64,000 nt of DNA from Brevibacillus brevis NBRC 100599 (lineage in GTDB: Bacteria > Bacillota > Bacilli > Brevibacillales > Brevibacillaceae): contig NC_012491.1 of assembly GCF_000010165.1 (NCBI RefSeq), forward strand, positions 1,172,001 through 1,236,000, in the 5' to 3' direction. The translations under genes were made by a program, and so were the position numbers. Shown here one piece after another: positions 50,385-59,162 of this stretch (positions within the stretch are counted from its first letter, which is position 1; the number at the start of each line of letters is the position of its first letter). Below the pieces are notes generated by a model. That model was not told where the DNA came from. It made no database searches and worked only from the letters and a program-made list of their open reading frames with translations.

Positions 50385-52005
50385 TGTGGATTGCCTCCTC
50401 ACTACTTGCTTTGTCCCATTTCTTGGGGACGACTACGGTGAAACGCGCTCCGCCTAGATCACTTTTTCCGAGTGAGATTTGCCCCTCTAATAGCTCGATG
50501 GCGTTTTTCACAATAGCCAAACCGAGTCCTCGATTTTCACCTGATTTCGTAGTGACACCGCTTTCAAAGATGCGGGGCTCCAATTCTTTTGATACCCCAT
50601 GTCCAGTGTCTTCGATGTCAAAAATGATATCGCCACCTAAATCAGTGAAGGATACGTGAACCAATGCGTCAGTGCCTTTGTATTCGAGTGCAGCTTCCAT
50701 CGCGTTGTCGATCAAATTGCCGAGAATAGTGACCAATACCTTTGTATCCAAGCTGTCAGGTACATTTCCCAAATAGCTGTCCTGATCAATTTCGAGTAAT
50801 ACCTTCAATTCTTTGGAGCGATTGATTTTCCCTAGCAGACAAGCAGCGATGAAGGGCTCTTTGACTGAACTCATAATGAAGGCGAGAATATCCTGCCGTT
50901 CCTTTACTTCATCGGTGATGAGTTCGATTGCTTTGTCGTACTCCTTTAGCTTGAGGAGACCGTAAATGGTGTTCAAACGATTTAAATATTCGTGATTTTG
51001 TGCACGCATATTGTCCGAAAAGGAACTGATCTTCGTAATTTCTTCAGTGAGTTGCTCGATTTCGGACTCTGGACGAAATGTGAAGACCACGCCTCTGATT
51101 TCATTGTTGCTCAAAATTGGAGAGTAGTCGGTTATAAAAATTTCGTGTCCCAGCAAAATTTTGTAGTTCATTTCTTGCGTATTTCGATTGACAGAATGAA
51201 TGATGTCGCGCAATTGCGGGCTAGCGATCGATTTCCCTACGGCCAAATCCTCTTGGAGAAGGGAACGCGCACGTTTATTCATCGAGACGACACGCCCTTG
51301 CATATCGACTGCTACCGTAGCATCGCGAATCGATTCAAGAATAGCTGCTTTTTCCGTAAACAAAAATGAGATTTCCTCTGGCTCCAGACCAAAGATCAAC
51401 CGCTTGACTCGTCTGGCAATAATAATCGCACCAATAATTCCGATAACCAGCAGCACTAGAGATAAGGCGACGACCCTTTCCTTGTATTCCGCGACCTTTT
51501 TCTCTACATCACTCATGACATAGCCGACAGAGGAGACTCCGATTGTTTCGCCTTTCTTGTTGACGATCGGTGTTTTCGCTTTGATGGCTGGACCAGAAAT
51601 GCCTGTCCCCCGATAAATGACAGAGCGGTTTTCTAAAAAGACGGGGTCATTGCTGGTTCCCATCGGTAATCCAATCTGCTTTGGGTCGTAGTGAGAGTAC
51701 CGAATACCGTCCTTGTTTCCAATCACCACATAGCTGGCGCCCGTTTCCTTCCGAATGGTTTCGGCTATTGGTTGAATCACCTTGGAAGGATGATCGGTCT
51801 CAAAGGCTGCAATGATGCGTTCGTTCATGGCAGATAGCTTGGCGACCGTCATGGCTTGCTGCCCGATATAGCGATCCAAAATGTCATCTAATATGAAGGA
51901 AAATAAGGCAGTTCCTATCCCCATGCTGATCAGGACAACGATGGAAATGAGCAGAACCATTTGGGTCAAGAGGCTGATGCGGGCTTTTTTTGGAGTATGA
52001 ACCAT
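50377..52005 (-). CDS. Sensor histidine kinase, CitA/DcuS family
   Basis: A 542-residue membrane kinase. TM1 is ~15-38 (MVLLISIVVLISMGIGTALFS), an extracellular sCache/PDC domain spans ~40-180, TM2 ~183-203 (ALSLVLLVIGIIGAIIIARR), a PAS domain ~215-325, then a dimerisation helix with the phospho-His in MRAQNHEYLNRLNTIYGLL and an HATPase domain (GNLIDNAMEAALE, FDIEDTGHGVSKE, ENRGLGLAIVKN). AAGGTGG precedes ATG 52005. The sensor type responds to citrate or C4-dicarboxylates; the nearby TctCBA is a candidate target. Confidence 0.93.
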   Translation of the reverse strand: MVHTPKKARISLLTQMVLLISIVVLISMGIGTALFSFILDDILDRYIGQQAMTVAKLSAMNERIIAAFETDHPSKVIQPIAETIRKETGASYVVIGNKDGIRYSHYDPKQIGLPMGTSNDPVFLENRSVIYRGTGISGPAIKAKTPIVNKKGETIGVSSVGYVMSDVEKKVAEYKERVVALSLVLLVIGIIGAIIIARRVKRLIFGLEPEEISFLFTEKAAILESIRDATVAVDMQGRVVSMNKRARSLLQEDLAVGKSIASPQLRDIIHSVNRNTQEMNYKILLGHEIFITDYSPILSNNEIRGVVFTFRPESEIEQLTEEITKISSFSDNMRAQNHEYLNRLNTIYGLLKLKEYDKAIELITDEVKERQDILAFIMSSVKEPFIAACLLGKINRSKELKVLLEIDQDSYLGNVPDSLDTKVLVTILGNLIDNAMEAALEYKGTDALVHVSFTDLGGDIIFDIEDTGHGVSKELEPRIFESGVTTKSGENRGLGLAIVKNAIELLEGQISLGKSDLGGARFTVVVPKKWDKASSEEAIHNV

Positions 52006-52271
52006 GGGCAAACCACCTTCGATGACAGATCAAGATGCTATACATGTATGAAAACGTTTACTGTATTCATTATAACAATAACGCATTCACATTTGTGACA
52101 CAAAGTAAATTTGTAACAATACGATAGCCAATAGGTTTATGAAAAAAGTTTTGACAAATTTTTTATAAAAAAATGAACAAAATATGAACAACAAGTGAAT
52201 ATTATGTTACAATAAGAGCATAAAACAGAAACGGTCACGCAAAAAATCTATGATGATAGGGGTTTTGTGTT

Positions 52272-52484
52272 ATGAATAACGATCGAAAAGCAGCAGATGT
52301 GTTAAGATGGATGGCTTGGACAGTATTATTCGTCGGTGCTGTTATTATGGCTTTCACTGCAAGCGATTTCAGATCGGAGAACTTGCCGTTGATGGTGTCG
52401 ATCGGATTTTTGATCGCTGGCATGAATATCTTCATTATGAGCACGGTGTTTCGCTTGATGACACTAAAAAGAACTGACGCCTAA
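52272..52484 (+). CDS. Small two-helix membrane protein, 70 aa
   Basis: The sequence ADVLRWMAWTVLFVGAVIMA and PLMVSIGFLIAGMNIFIMST gives two membrane helices, with a short basic end. No family recognised; resembles small YrhC-like Bacillales proteins only in size. ATAGGGGTTTTGTGTT precedes the ATG. Followed by two terminators. Confidence 0.65.
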   Translation: MNNDRKAADVLRWMAWTVLFVGAVIMAFTASDFRSENLPLMVSIGFLIAGMNIFIMSTVFRLMTLKRTDA

Positions 52485-52509
52485 GTTAGTTAAAAATAGT
52501 CTCATAGTA

Positions 52510-52546
52510 CCTCTCATTTTCTTCATTAATAATGAGAGGTTTTTTA
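52510..52546 (+). terminator. Terminator after the 70-aa gene
   Basis: ACCTCTCATT pairs with AATGAGAGGT, followed by TTTTTTAT. Confidence 0.85.
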
Positions 52547-52567
52547 TTTATACGGAAATTTGCCGTC

Positions 52568-52598
52568 AGCGAAATAAGCTGGCGGTTTTTTTGTTTTT
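52568..52598 (+). terminator. Second hairpin terminator downstream
   Basis: CCGTCAGC pairs with GCTGGCGG around GAAATAA, followed by seven T. A back-up terminator or the end of a short RNA. Confidence 0.75.
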
Positions 52599-52599
52599 T

Positions 52600-52990
52600 T
52601 ATTAAAAGTGAAAAAGAAATCTTGACAATTAGAATTGGGTGTAATGACCAAAAATGGGTGACGGGAATCATTAGAGGGGAATCCTAACAAGAATATGATC
52701 AACTCGTGACTGCAATGTGAACACTTTGTAACAGAAAAGCTACGAAATATTGAACGTCGTTAAAAACGAGTACAAAATCTCGCAGACTCTGATAGTATGT
52801 ATATGCGGCAAATAGTGAAGTTCACTTGTGTTGAAAAACCTATTGTGAGGAACTCTCGAAACGTGTGAATGCACGTTGAAGAAAGAAGGTTTTCCAAAAC
52901 CTCGTTCGAGACCTCTCCATAGAGAGTGACTGCACTATCGACATCCAAAGTATTACATGCTCGTTGTTTGTGACTAGGAGGGATTAGGAG
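52600..52990 (+). promoter_or_regulatory. 390-base leader/promoter region of qoxABCD
   Basis: No ORF of note. It contains short palindromes (AAGGTTTTCCAAAACCT at ~52887-52903 and CTCTCCATAGAGAG at ~52914-52927) and a GTGAAGTTCACTTGTG stretch (~52818-52833). The exact promoter is not clear to me. The length suggests redox or respiratory control. Confidence 0.4.
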
Positions 52991-52991
52991 A

Positions 52992-53987
52992 ATGAGCGGA
53001 GGAAAAATGCTGAGGCATATCCAGTTTTGGATCTTGGCAGTGTTGGGCACCGTTCTGCTGACAGGCTGTGGTAGCGAATACCTCGTCTTGAATCCAAAAG
53101 GACCTGTAGCAGAAACGCAGTACAATCTCATTATTATTTCCACGATATTGGTCGCTGTCATTATCGTTCCGGTTATTGCGCTTACCGCTTTCATTGTATA
53201 CCGCTATCGGGATACACCGGGCAATAAAGCAAGTTACAAGCCGGAGTGGGCACACAGTACAACCCTAGAGGTAATTTGGTGGATTATTCCTATCGTTATC
53301 GTTGCATTGCTGGGTTACTTTACTGTCCGTGATGTTTATGTGTTAAAAGAGAACCCGAATAAAGAAGTTGCCCCTATGACTATTCAGGTTACGGCTTTGG
53401 ACTGGAAATGGATGTTTACGTATCCAGAACAAAATATCGCAACTGTTAACCATCTGGAGATTCCAGCAGGCGTACCGATTCGCTTCCAGGTATCTGCTGA
53501 TGCACCGATGAACTCTTTCTGGGTTCCAGAATTGGGTGGACAGATTTATGCGATGGCGGGAATGGCTACCGAACTTTATCTGCAAGCAGATGAACCAGGT
53601 ACATTCGCTGGATTTAGCTCCAACTTCTCAGGTGAAGGTTTCGCCAAAATGCAGTTCGATGTAGTGGCAAAACCAAAAGATGAGTTCGATAAATGGGTAA
53701 AAGAAGTAAAAGGTACGACTCCAGCTATGACGAAGGCAGATTATGAAGAGCTTCGCAAGCCTGGCGTGACAGACAAGTTTACGTACTCTGCATTCCCAGA
53801 AGGTATGTTTGAAGAGATCGTTGCGAAATATGGTCATGGTCACGATATGGACTATGTGATGGAGAAAAACCCTGCGCCCGCAGGTGACAAGTCTTCTAGT
53901 GAGACTTCGCTAAATATGCAGCATATGCAGCATAAGACTGAATCGCACAACATGCCTGGAATGAATCATTCCAGTATGAACCACTAG
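52992..53987 (+). CDS. qoxA: Cytochrome aa3 quinol oxidase subunit II (QoxA)
   Basis: A 331-residue lipoprotein (lipobox LLTGCGS) with two membrane helices and a cupredoxin-like domain. The region where cytochrome c oxidases carry CuA ligands reads FAGFSSNFSGEGFAKMQF, without the two Cys, so it is a quinol oxidase. The C-terminal tail is His/Met-rich (NMQHMQHKTESHNMPGMNHS). Start at 52992 with TAGGAGGGATTAGGAGA. First gene of qoxABCD. Confidence 0.93.
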   Translation: MSGGKMLRHIQFWILAVLGTVLLTGCGSEYLVLNPKGPVAETQYNLIIISTILVAVIIVPVIALTAFIVYRYRDTPGNKASYKPEWAHSTTLEVIWWIIPIVIVALLGYFTVRDVYVLKENPNKEVAPMTIQVTALDWKWMFTYPEQNIATVNHLEIPAGVPIRFQVSADAPMNSFWVPELGGQIYAMAGMATELYLQADEPGTFAGFSSNFSGEGFAKMQFDVVAKPKDEFDKWVKEVKGTTPAMTKADYEELRKPGVTDKFTYSAFPEGMFEEIVAKYGHGHDMDYVMEKNPAPAGDKSSSETSLNMQHMQHKTESHNMPGMNHSSMNH

Positions 53988-54010
53988 GCGAGAGGGAGGA
54001 GGAATACCAC

Positions 54011-55981
54011 GTGTGGGAGAACATTAAGGATTTTGCATCCACGTTCTTTGTAACAGGTGACCCACTGATTTACGGTGCGGACGTATCGATTGTACTGACC
54101 ATGGTTGCGATCGTATTCGTTCTGACTAAGTATAAAAAATGGGGTTGGCTGTGGCGCGAATGGTTGACTACAGTTGACCATAAGCGTATTGGTATTATGT
54201 ATTTGATCGCATCGCTTCTGATGCTGTTCCGCGGTGGGGTTGACGCCCTGCTGATGCGCGTGCAGCTGGCATTCCCGAACGTAGAATTCCTGCACTCGGA
54301 TCACTATAATGCCATCTTTACGACTCACGGTACGATCATGATTTTGTTCATGGCGATGCCGATGATGTTTGCCTTGTTTAACATGGTAGTACCGCTTCAA
54401 CTCGGTGCTCGAGATGTAGCGTATCCGTTCTTGAACGCACTCAGCTTCTGGCTGTTTATGCTCGGTGCGATGCTGTTCAACCTTTCGTTCGTAATCGGGG
54501 GCTCCCCAGACGCTGGTTGGTTGTCTTACCCGCCACTGTCACAAAATGATTTTAGCCCTGGACCAGGTCAGAACTTCTATATTTGGGGGATTCAAATCTC
54601 CGGTATCGGTAGTTTGGCGACAGGGATTAACTTTATCGTAACGATTCTCAAAATGCGTGCACCTGGCATGAAGCTTTCCAAAATGCCATTGTTTAGCTGG
54701 TCCGTATTGTCCAGCTGCATTATGATTATCTTCGCTTTCCCAATTTTGACTGTAACTTTGGCTCTGTTGTTCCTTGACCGTTTCGCAGGTGCCCATTTCT
54801 TCACAATGGACGGCGGCGGTAATCCGATGATGTACCTCAACCTCATCTGGATGTGGGGTCACCCTGAGGTATATATCGTAGTAGTACCAGCTTTCGGTAT
54901 TTTCTCTGAAATCGTGGCTACGTTCTCACGTAAAAAGATTTTCGGCTACAAATCAATGGTTTGGGCGATGATGATCATTGCCGTTGTATCGTTCTTTACA
55001 TGGGCTCACCACTTCTTCACAATGGGTACGAGCGCAAGTGTTATCGCCTTCTTTGCGATATCAACGATGATTGTTGGTATCCCGACCGGGGTTAAGGTCT
55101 TTAACTGGCTGTTTACAATGTACCGTGGTCGGATATCCTTTAAACAACCAATGCTGTGGACCATTGCCTTTATCCCTTGCTTCGTAATTGGTGGAGCGAC
55201 AGGGGTAATGCTGGCAGTAGCTCCGGCAGACTATCAGTATCACAACAGTTACTTCCTGGTTGCCCACTTCCACCAAGTATTGATCGGTGGGGTAGTGTTC
55301 GGTTACCTGGCTGGTATTTACTACTGGTGGCCAAAACTGTTCGGTTTCAAGCTCGACGAGAAACTGGGCAAATGGGGCTTCTGGTTCTGGAATATTGGTT
55401 TCTACGTGTGCTTTATGCCGCAATACGCGCTCGGTTTCATGGGTATGACTCGCCGTTACTACACGTACGGTTGGGATCGCGGTTGGGCAGACCTGAACCT
55501 GGTATCCACTGTTGGGGCATTCATGATGGGTATCGGTTTCATCTTCCAAGTATGGCAAATCGCTTACAGCATCAAGCATGGTGAGCGCGACACGACAGGC
55601 GATCCATGGAATGGTCGTACACTGGAGTGGTCGATTCCATCACCTGCACCGTTCTACAACTTTGCTGTTGTTCCACAAGTGAAAGAAATGGATGACTGGT
55701 GGGCAACGAAAGAAGCAAAAGCAAATGGCACCTATAAAGAACAACCGGCCAAACTGGAGCCGATTCACATGCCGAAGAACTCTGGAATTCCGTTTATCAT
55801 GGCGAACTTCTGGTTCCTGGTAGGTTTTGGTTTCACATTTGGATGGGTTTGGATGGCCGTTATTGGATTCATTGGCGTATTCGCATGCATGTGGGCACGC
55901 TCCTTCCAATACGACACGGATTATTACGTACCGGTGGAGGAAGTGCGTCGCACTGAGGCTTCACTGGGGAGGGTGGTGTAA
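54011..55981 (+). CDS. qoxB: Cytochrome aa3 quinol oxidase subunit I (QoxB)
   Basis: A 656-residue haem-copper oxidase with about 14 helices. Haem and copper ligands are visible: TTHGTIMILFMAMP (low-spin haem His), WGHPEVYIVVVP (CuB His-Tyr), WAHHFFTMG (two CuB His), and AHFHQVLIGG (haem His pair). It reduces O2 to water with quinol electrons and pumps protons. The start is GTG 54011 with GGGAGGAGGAATACCAC upstream. Confidence 0.96.
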   Translation: MWENIKDFASTFFVTGDPLIYGADVSIVLTMVAIVFVLTKYKKWGWLWREWLTTVDHKRIGIMYLIASLLMLFRGGVDALLMRVQLAFPNVEFLHSDHYNAIFTTHGTIMILFMAMPMMFALFNMVVPLQLGARDVAYPFLNALSFWLFMLGAMLFNLSFVIGGSPDAGWLSYPPLSQNDFSPGPGQNFYIWGIQISGIGSLATGINFIVTILKMRAPGMKLSKMPLFSWSVLSSCIMIIFAFPILTVTLALLFLDRFAGAHFFTMDGGGNPMMYLNLIWMWGHPEVYIVVVPAFGIFSEIVATFSRKKIFGYKSMVWAMMIIAVVSFFTWAHHFFTMGTSASVIAFFAISTMIVGIPTGVKVFNWLFTMYRGRISFKQPMLWTIAFIPCFVIGGATGVMLAVAPADYQYHNSYFLVAHFHQVLIGGVVFGYLAGIYYWWPKLFGFKLDEKLGKWGFWFWNIGFYVCFMPQYALGFMGMTRRYYTYGWDRGWADLNLVSTVGAFMMGIGFIFQVWQIAYSIKHGERDTTGDPWNGRTLEWSIPSPAPFYNFAVVPQVKEMDDWWATKEAKANGTYKEQPAKLEPIHMPKNSGIPFIMANFWFLVGFGFTFGWVWMAVIGFIGVFACMWARSFQYDTDYYVPVEEVRRTEASLGRVV

Positions 55982-55983
55982 CG

Positions 55984-56592
55984 ATGGCTACGAATCATGA
56001 CCATGGTCACGGCCACGACCACGACCATCATGAAGAGCATGAGCAACTTAAGGTTCTCGGTTTTTGGATTTTCGTTGTAACAGACTGCGTGTTGTTCGGT
56101 ACATTGTTTGCAACCTATGCGGTAATGATGAATAGCTTTGCTGGTGGACCAACTGGACAGGAATTGTTCCAGCTGCCAGGCGTTATTGCTTCAACCTTTA
56201 TCTTGTTGACAAGTAGCTTTACCAGCGGTCTCGCTGTTCTGGCGATGAACAAAGGCAATGTTAAGCAGCTGATTGGTTGGCTGGCTGTAACTGGTCTTTT
56301 GGGACTGTCTTTCGTAGTGTTGGAAGTCACTGAGTTTATGCACTTGATGAGCGAAGGCGCAACCATGGCGACTAGCGGCTACTGGTCCGCTTTCTACACA
56401 CTGGTTGGTACACACGGAGTGCACGTAACGGTTGGTCTGTTCTGGATGACTGCGTTGATGATCCAGCTGAAGCGTCGTGGAATCTCTGCGGTTACTCGCC
56501 GCAAAATTACCAACTTTAGCTTGTACTGGCACTTCCTTGACGTTGTGTGGATCTTCCTCTTCACAGTCGTTTACCTGATGGGGGTGATGTAA
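55984..56592 (+). CDS. qoxC: Cytochrome aa3 quinol oxidase subunit III (QoxC)
   Basis: A 202-residue five-helix subunit III (LKVLGFWIFVVTDCVLFGTLFATYAV; SAFYTLVGTHGVHVTVGLFW; YWHFLDVVWIFLFTVVYL). The N-terminus is strikingly His-rich (NHDHGHGHDHDHHEEHEQ). It starts three bases after qoxB and ends two bases before qoxD. Confidence 0.95.
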   Translation: MATNHDHGHGHDHDHHEEHEQLKVLGFWIFVVTDCVLFGTLFATYAVMMNSFAGGPTGQELFQLPGVIASTFILLTSSFTSGLAVLAMNKGNVKQLIGWLAVTGLLGLSFVVLEVTEFMHLMSEGATMATSGYWSAFYTLVGTHGVHVTVGLFWMTALMIQLKRRGISAVTRRKITNFSLYWHFLDVVWIFLFTVVYLMGVM

Positions 56593-56593
56593 G

Positions 56594-56911
56594 GTGGCAC
56601 AACATCAAAACCATGGCGGACATCATAGTCACGGATCGATGAAAGAGTACGTAATCGGTTTTATCCTGTCGATCGTGCTCACCATTATCCCACTCGTGCT
56701 GGTCATGAACTCGATTTTGAGTAAAACAGCGACCATGATCGCGATCTTGGTAATGGCGGTCTTGCAGTTCGTCATTCAGTTGGTCTTCTTCATGCACATC
56801 CGCGAAGGAGAAAAACCACGCTACAACGTACAGACATTGATTCTTGGACTTGTGATTGTAATTACAATCGTTGCAGGTTCCCTCTGGATCATGTTGTTTA
56901 ACAAATATTAA
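56594..56911 (+). CDS. qoxD: Cytochrome aa3 quinol oxidase subunit IV (QoxD)
   Basis: A 105-residue three-helix subunit IV (YVIGFILSIVLTIIPLVLVM; VLQFVIQLVFFMHIREGEKP; LGLVIVITIVAGSLWIMLFN). The N-terminus is His-rich (AQHQNHGGHHSHGSM). The GTG start at 56594 follows GTGATGTAAGG. Last gene of the operon; no clear terminator before the palindromic element. Confidence 0.94.
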   Translation: MAQHQNHGGHHSHGSMKEYVIGFILSIVLTIIPLVLVMNSILSKTATMIAILVMAVLQFVIQLVFFMHIREGEKPRYNVQTLILGLVIVITIVAGSLWIMLFNKY

Positions 56912-56988
56912 TCAGTTAAGAGCGTGGCACAGGCGATTCGTTGCTTGTGCCGCGTTTTTTTTGTTTTTAAAAAGTAGCGGTAGTGAAG

Positions 56989-57191
56989 GGAAGAAGCGCA
57001 TTTCCAGTCTACGCTTCGGCCTACGCCCCGCAAGGGGTGAGGACTGTCCGCTTCGGAAAAAATGGCGGGAGCGCTTCAAACCAGAAAACGCGAATGCGTT
57101 TTTGTATGTAATAAAAGCTGAAAACCCCCGCCATTTTTTCCGAAGCTGAGTTGGGCTCCAGAGGCGCTTGGACTGGAAATGCGCTTCTTCC
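56989..57191. repeat. 203-bp palindromic element (MITE-like)
   Basis: The outer arms, 21 bp at 56989-57009 and 57171-57191, are perfect inverted repeats. Inner 20-bp arms at 57050-57069 and 57127-57146 are also perfect (GCTTCGGAAAAAATGGCGGG). The centre holds ACGCGAATGCGT-like sequence. The flanks show no obvious target duplication. No gene inside. It lies in the 400-base gap between qoxD and a GNAT gene. Confidence 0.75.
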
Positions 57192-57320
57192 TACGCGGCA
57201 TTTCGTCATCCAATGGAAGTGATTCAAGAAGGTAAATAATTGTTTAACTAGTAACGCTCACTTCTTGCAGCTATAATAGAAAGAATTTTTACACAAAAAT
57301 GTGCAAGGAGAGTGAAGTCG

Positions 57321-57851
57321 ATGGCTGGGCAATTGTATTTAATGAAGCCTTGTGCAGAGCTTCAAGCAGAGTATATTTCCTTTTACGAAGAGTGGAAAGA
57401 AAGTGGAGAGCCTATCGTACCGTGGGTGGTGGATCGGGAGCCCTATGATTTTCCTGCGTATCTGGAATTTCTGGAGAGTGAAAGTAACGAGGAAAATCTT
57501 CCAGATGGCTATGTTCCTCATTCGACGTATTGGCTTGTGAATGAGGAGCGACGCATAGTGGGGGCGGTGAATATTCGGCATCGTCTCAACGAGCGTCTAC
57601 GAAAAAACAGCGGGCACATCGGATATGGAATCCGGCCATCTGAGAGACGCAAAGGATATGCGACGGAAATTTTAGCGCAAGCCCTACCTATTACGAGCGA
57701 GTTGGGTATAAACGAAGTATTGGTGATTTGCGACTATGATAATGTTGCTTCGGAGAAAACGATTCGGAAGAACGGGGGCGTTTTTGAGTCAGAATGTACA
57801 GATGACGATGGATTGGTCATTCGTCGCTTCTGGATTACGCGACCTTCGTAA
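57321..57851 (+). CDS. GNAT family N-acetyltransferase
   Basis: A 176-residue acetyltransferase: ligand-binding motif A reads HIGYGIRPSERRKGYATEIL near residue 105, preceded by YWLVNEERRIVGAVNIRHRLNE and followed by VLVICDYDNVASEKTIRKNGG. The ATG at 57321 follows AAGGAGAGTGAAGTCG. The substrate is unknown; RimJ/YobR-like small-molecule or protein acetylation is possible. Confidence 0.9.
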   Translation: MAGQLYLMKPCAELQAEYISFYEEWKESGEPIVPWVVDREPYDFPAYLEFLESESNEENLPDGYVPHSTYWLVNEERRIVGAVNIRHRLNERLRKNSGHIGYGIRPSERRKGYATEILAQALPITSELGINEVLVICDYDNVASEKTIRKNGGVFESECTDDDGLVIRRFWITRPS

Positions 57852-57858
57852 AAGAAGA

Positions 57859-57900
57859 GGGCTATCTCATTGTCCGTTTACAAGACATTTGAGATAGCCC
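57859..57900. terminator. Hairpin after the second immunity-like gene
   Basis: GGGCTATCTCA pairs with TGAGATAGCCC. The same hairpin recurs at 58531-58572, one repeat unit away. It may serve the convergent GNAT gene as well. Confidence 0.7.
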
Positions 57901-57908
57901 TTTCCTGT

Positions 57909-58442
57909 TTATTTATCTACCTTGTATGCAATCAACTTGCGAACCCATTGCTCCATCTCTTCAAGAATATAGTCTGGGGGTGGAGTTTTTCCGTCTTTTT
58001 TGGGGAGGACGAGCCATTGTAATGGTTTTGGGACATGGCAGATTTTCTCTAGAAGTTGTATTCCTTGATCGTCACTGATGATGTCTCGTAAAAAGATGAA
58101 CATTCTTTTGTCTAACGTATGGATTAGCTTTCCTTCATATTTTGTATCTGAGATCGTAACGCAAGGATGGCCATGTCGCTCAATACTTCCTAATACTTCA
58201 ACCCAAACAAAATCATACAACTGGGAAAGTTCAGCTTCAAGGAGCTCGGGATCTTTAATAGGGACTGGACATGTGGAAGAGAAGGAACGATCTAAAAAAA
58301 TCTCTGGGTCCATTTCCATATAGTCTAATACGACCTTACAAGATGCAGCTTGTTTGTTTTCATGGGTGTATAAAATCTCCCGGACTTTGTTGCAATCAAT
58401 TTTTTTGCCAATCACAAAGCCTATTCGAAGTTCGATTGTCAT
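57909..58442 (-). CDS. Putative immunity protein, paralogue 2
   Basis: A 177-residue soluble acidic protein, about 80% identical by eye to the neighbouring 58577-59113 product (shared MTIELR-GFVIG-KIDCNKVRE, EAELSQLYDFVWVEVLG, WL-LPKKDGKTPPPDYILEEME). No known family is recognised. It is third in a minus-strand operon behind a secreted protein and its own paralogue, and each copy carries the same terminator hairpin. This is the arrangement of a toxin with duplicated immunity genes. The function is inferred from context only. Confidence 0.6.
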   Translation of the reverse strand: MTIELRIGFVIGKKIDCNKVREILYTHENKQAASCKVVLDYMEMDPEIFLDRSFSSTCPVPIKDPELLEAELSQLYDFVWVEVLGSIERHGHPCVTISDTKYEGKLIHTLDKRMFIFLRDIISDDQGIQLLEKICHVPKPLQWLVLPKKDGKTPPPDYILEEMEQWVRKLIAYKVDK

Positions 58443-58530
58443 ACACTCCTTATTGAGAAGAGAAAATCGGGGTGCCTCAATTATCTATCCATTAATACCC
58501 TTACCAATACGCGAGATTCGTGAAAGAGGA

Positions 58531-58572
58531 GGGCTATCTCCACGTCAGTTTGCATGACATTTGAGATAGCCC
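58531..58572. terminator. Hairpin between the two immunity-like paralogues
   Basis: GGGCTATCTC and GAGATAGCCC, a repeat of the hairpin at 57859-57900. Confidence 0.65.
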
Positions 58573-58576
58573 TTTC

Positions 58577-59113
58577 CTATTTATCATCTACCTCGTATGC
58601 AATCAATTTGCGAATCCATTTCTCCATCTCTTCAAGAATATAGTCTGGGGGTGGAGTTTTTCCGTCTTTTTTAGGTAGGGCGAGCCATTGTAATGGTTTT
58701 GGGAGGTGGCAGATTTTCCTAAGCAGTTCTCTCCCGTGATTGTCAATAATGATATCTCGTAAGAAAATTAGCACTCTATTGTCTAACGTATGGATGAGTT
58801 TACCTTCATATTCTATATCAGAGATAGTAACGGAAGGGTGCCCATGTCTCTCAATACCGCCTAATATTTCAACCCATACAAAATCATACAACTGGGAAAG
58901 TTCAGCTTCAAGGAGATCGGGATCTTTTATGAGTACCTCTTCGGTGGAAGAAAAGGGACGACTTAAGAAAATATCCGGGTCCATTTCCATAAAGTTCAAT
59001 ACTGAACGACAAGATGCAGCGTGTTTGTTTTCATGCGCGTATAAAGTCTCACGAACTTTGTTGCAATCGATTTTTTCGCCAATGACAAAGCCTAGTCGCA
59101 GTTCGATTGTCAC
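58577..59113 (-). CDS. Putative immunity protein, paralogue 1
   Basis: A 178-residue soluble protein, tandem paralogue of 57909-58442. Differences cluster in the middle (CRSVLNFMEMDPDIFLSRPF, EVLIKDPDLLEAE, FLRDIIIDNHGRELL), the pattern expected if the copies diverged in toxin recognition. AAGGAGTGAGTG lies directly before the ATG at 59113. It starts 49 bases after the secreted protein gene, on the same strand. Confidence 0.6.
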   Translation of the reverse strand: MTIELRLGFVIGEKIDCNKVRETLYAHENKHAASCRSVLNFMEMDPDIFLSRPFSSTEEVLIKDPDLLEAELSQLYDFVWVEILGGIERHGHPSVTISDIEYEGKLIHTLDNRVLIFLRDIIIDNHGRELLRKICHLPKPLQWLALPKKDGKTPPPDYILEEMEKWIRKLIAYEVDDK

Positions 59114-59162
59114 TCACTCCTTAAAGAAGAAGAGAAATCGGGCTATCTCGATTTCCTACCCA

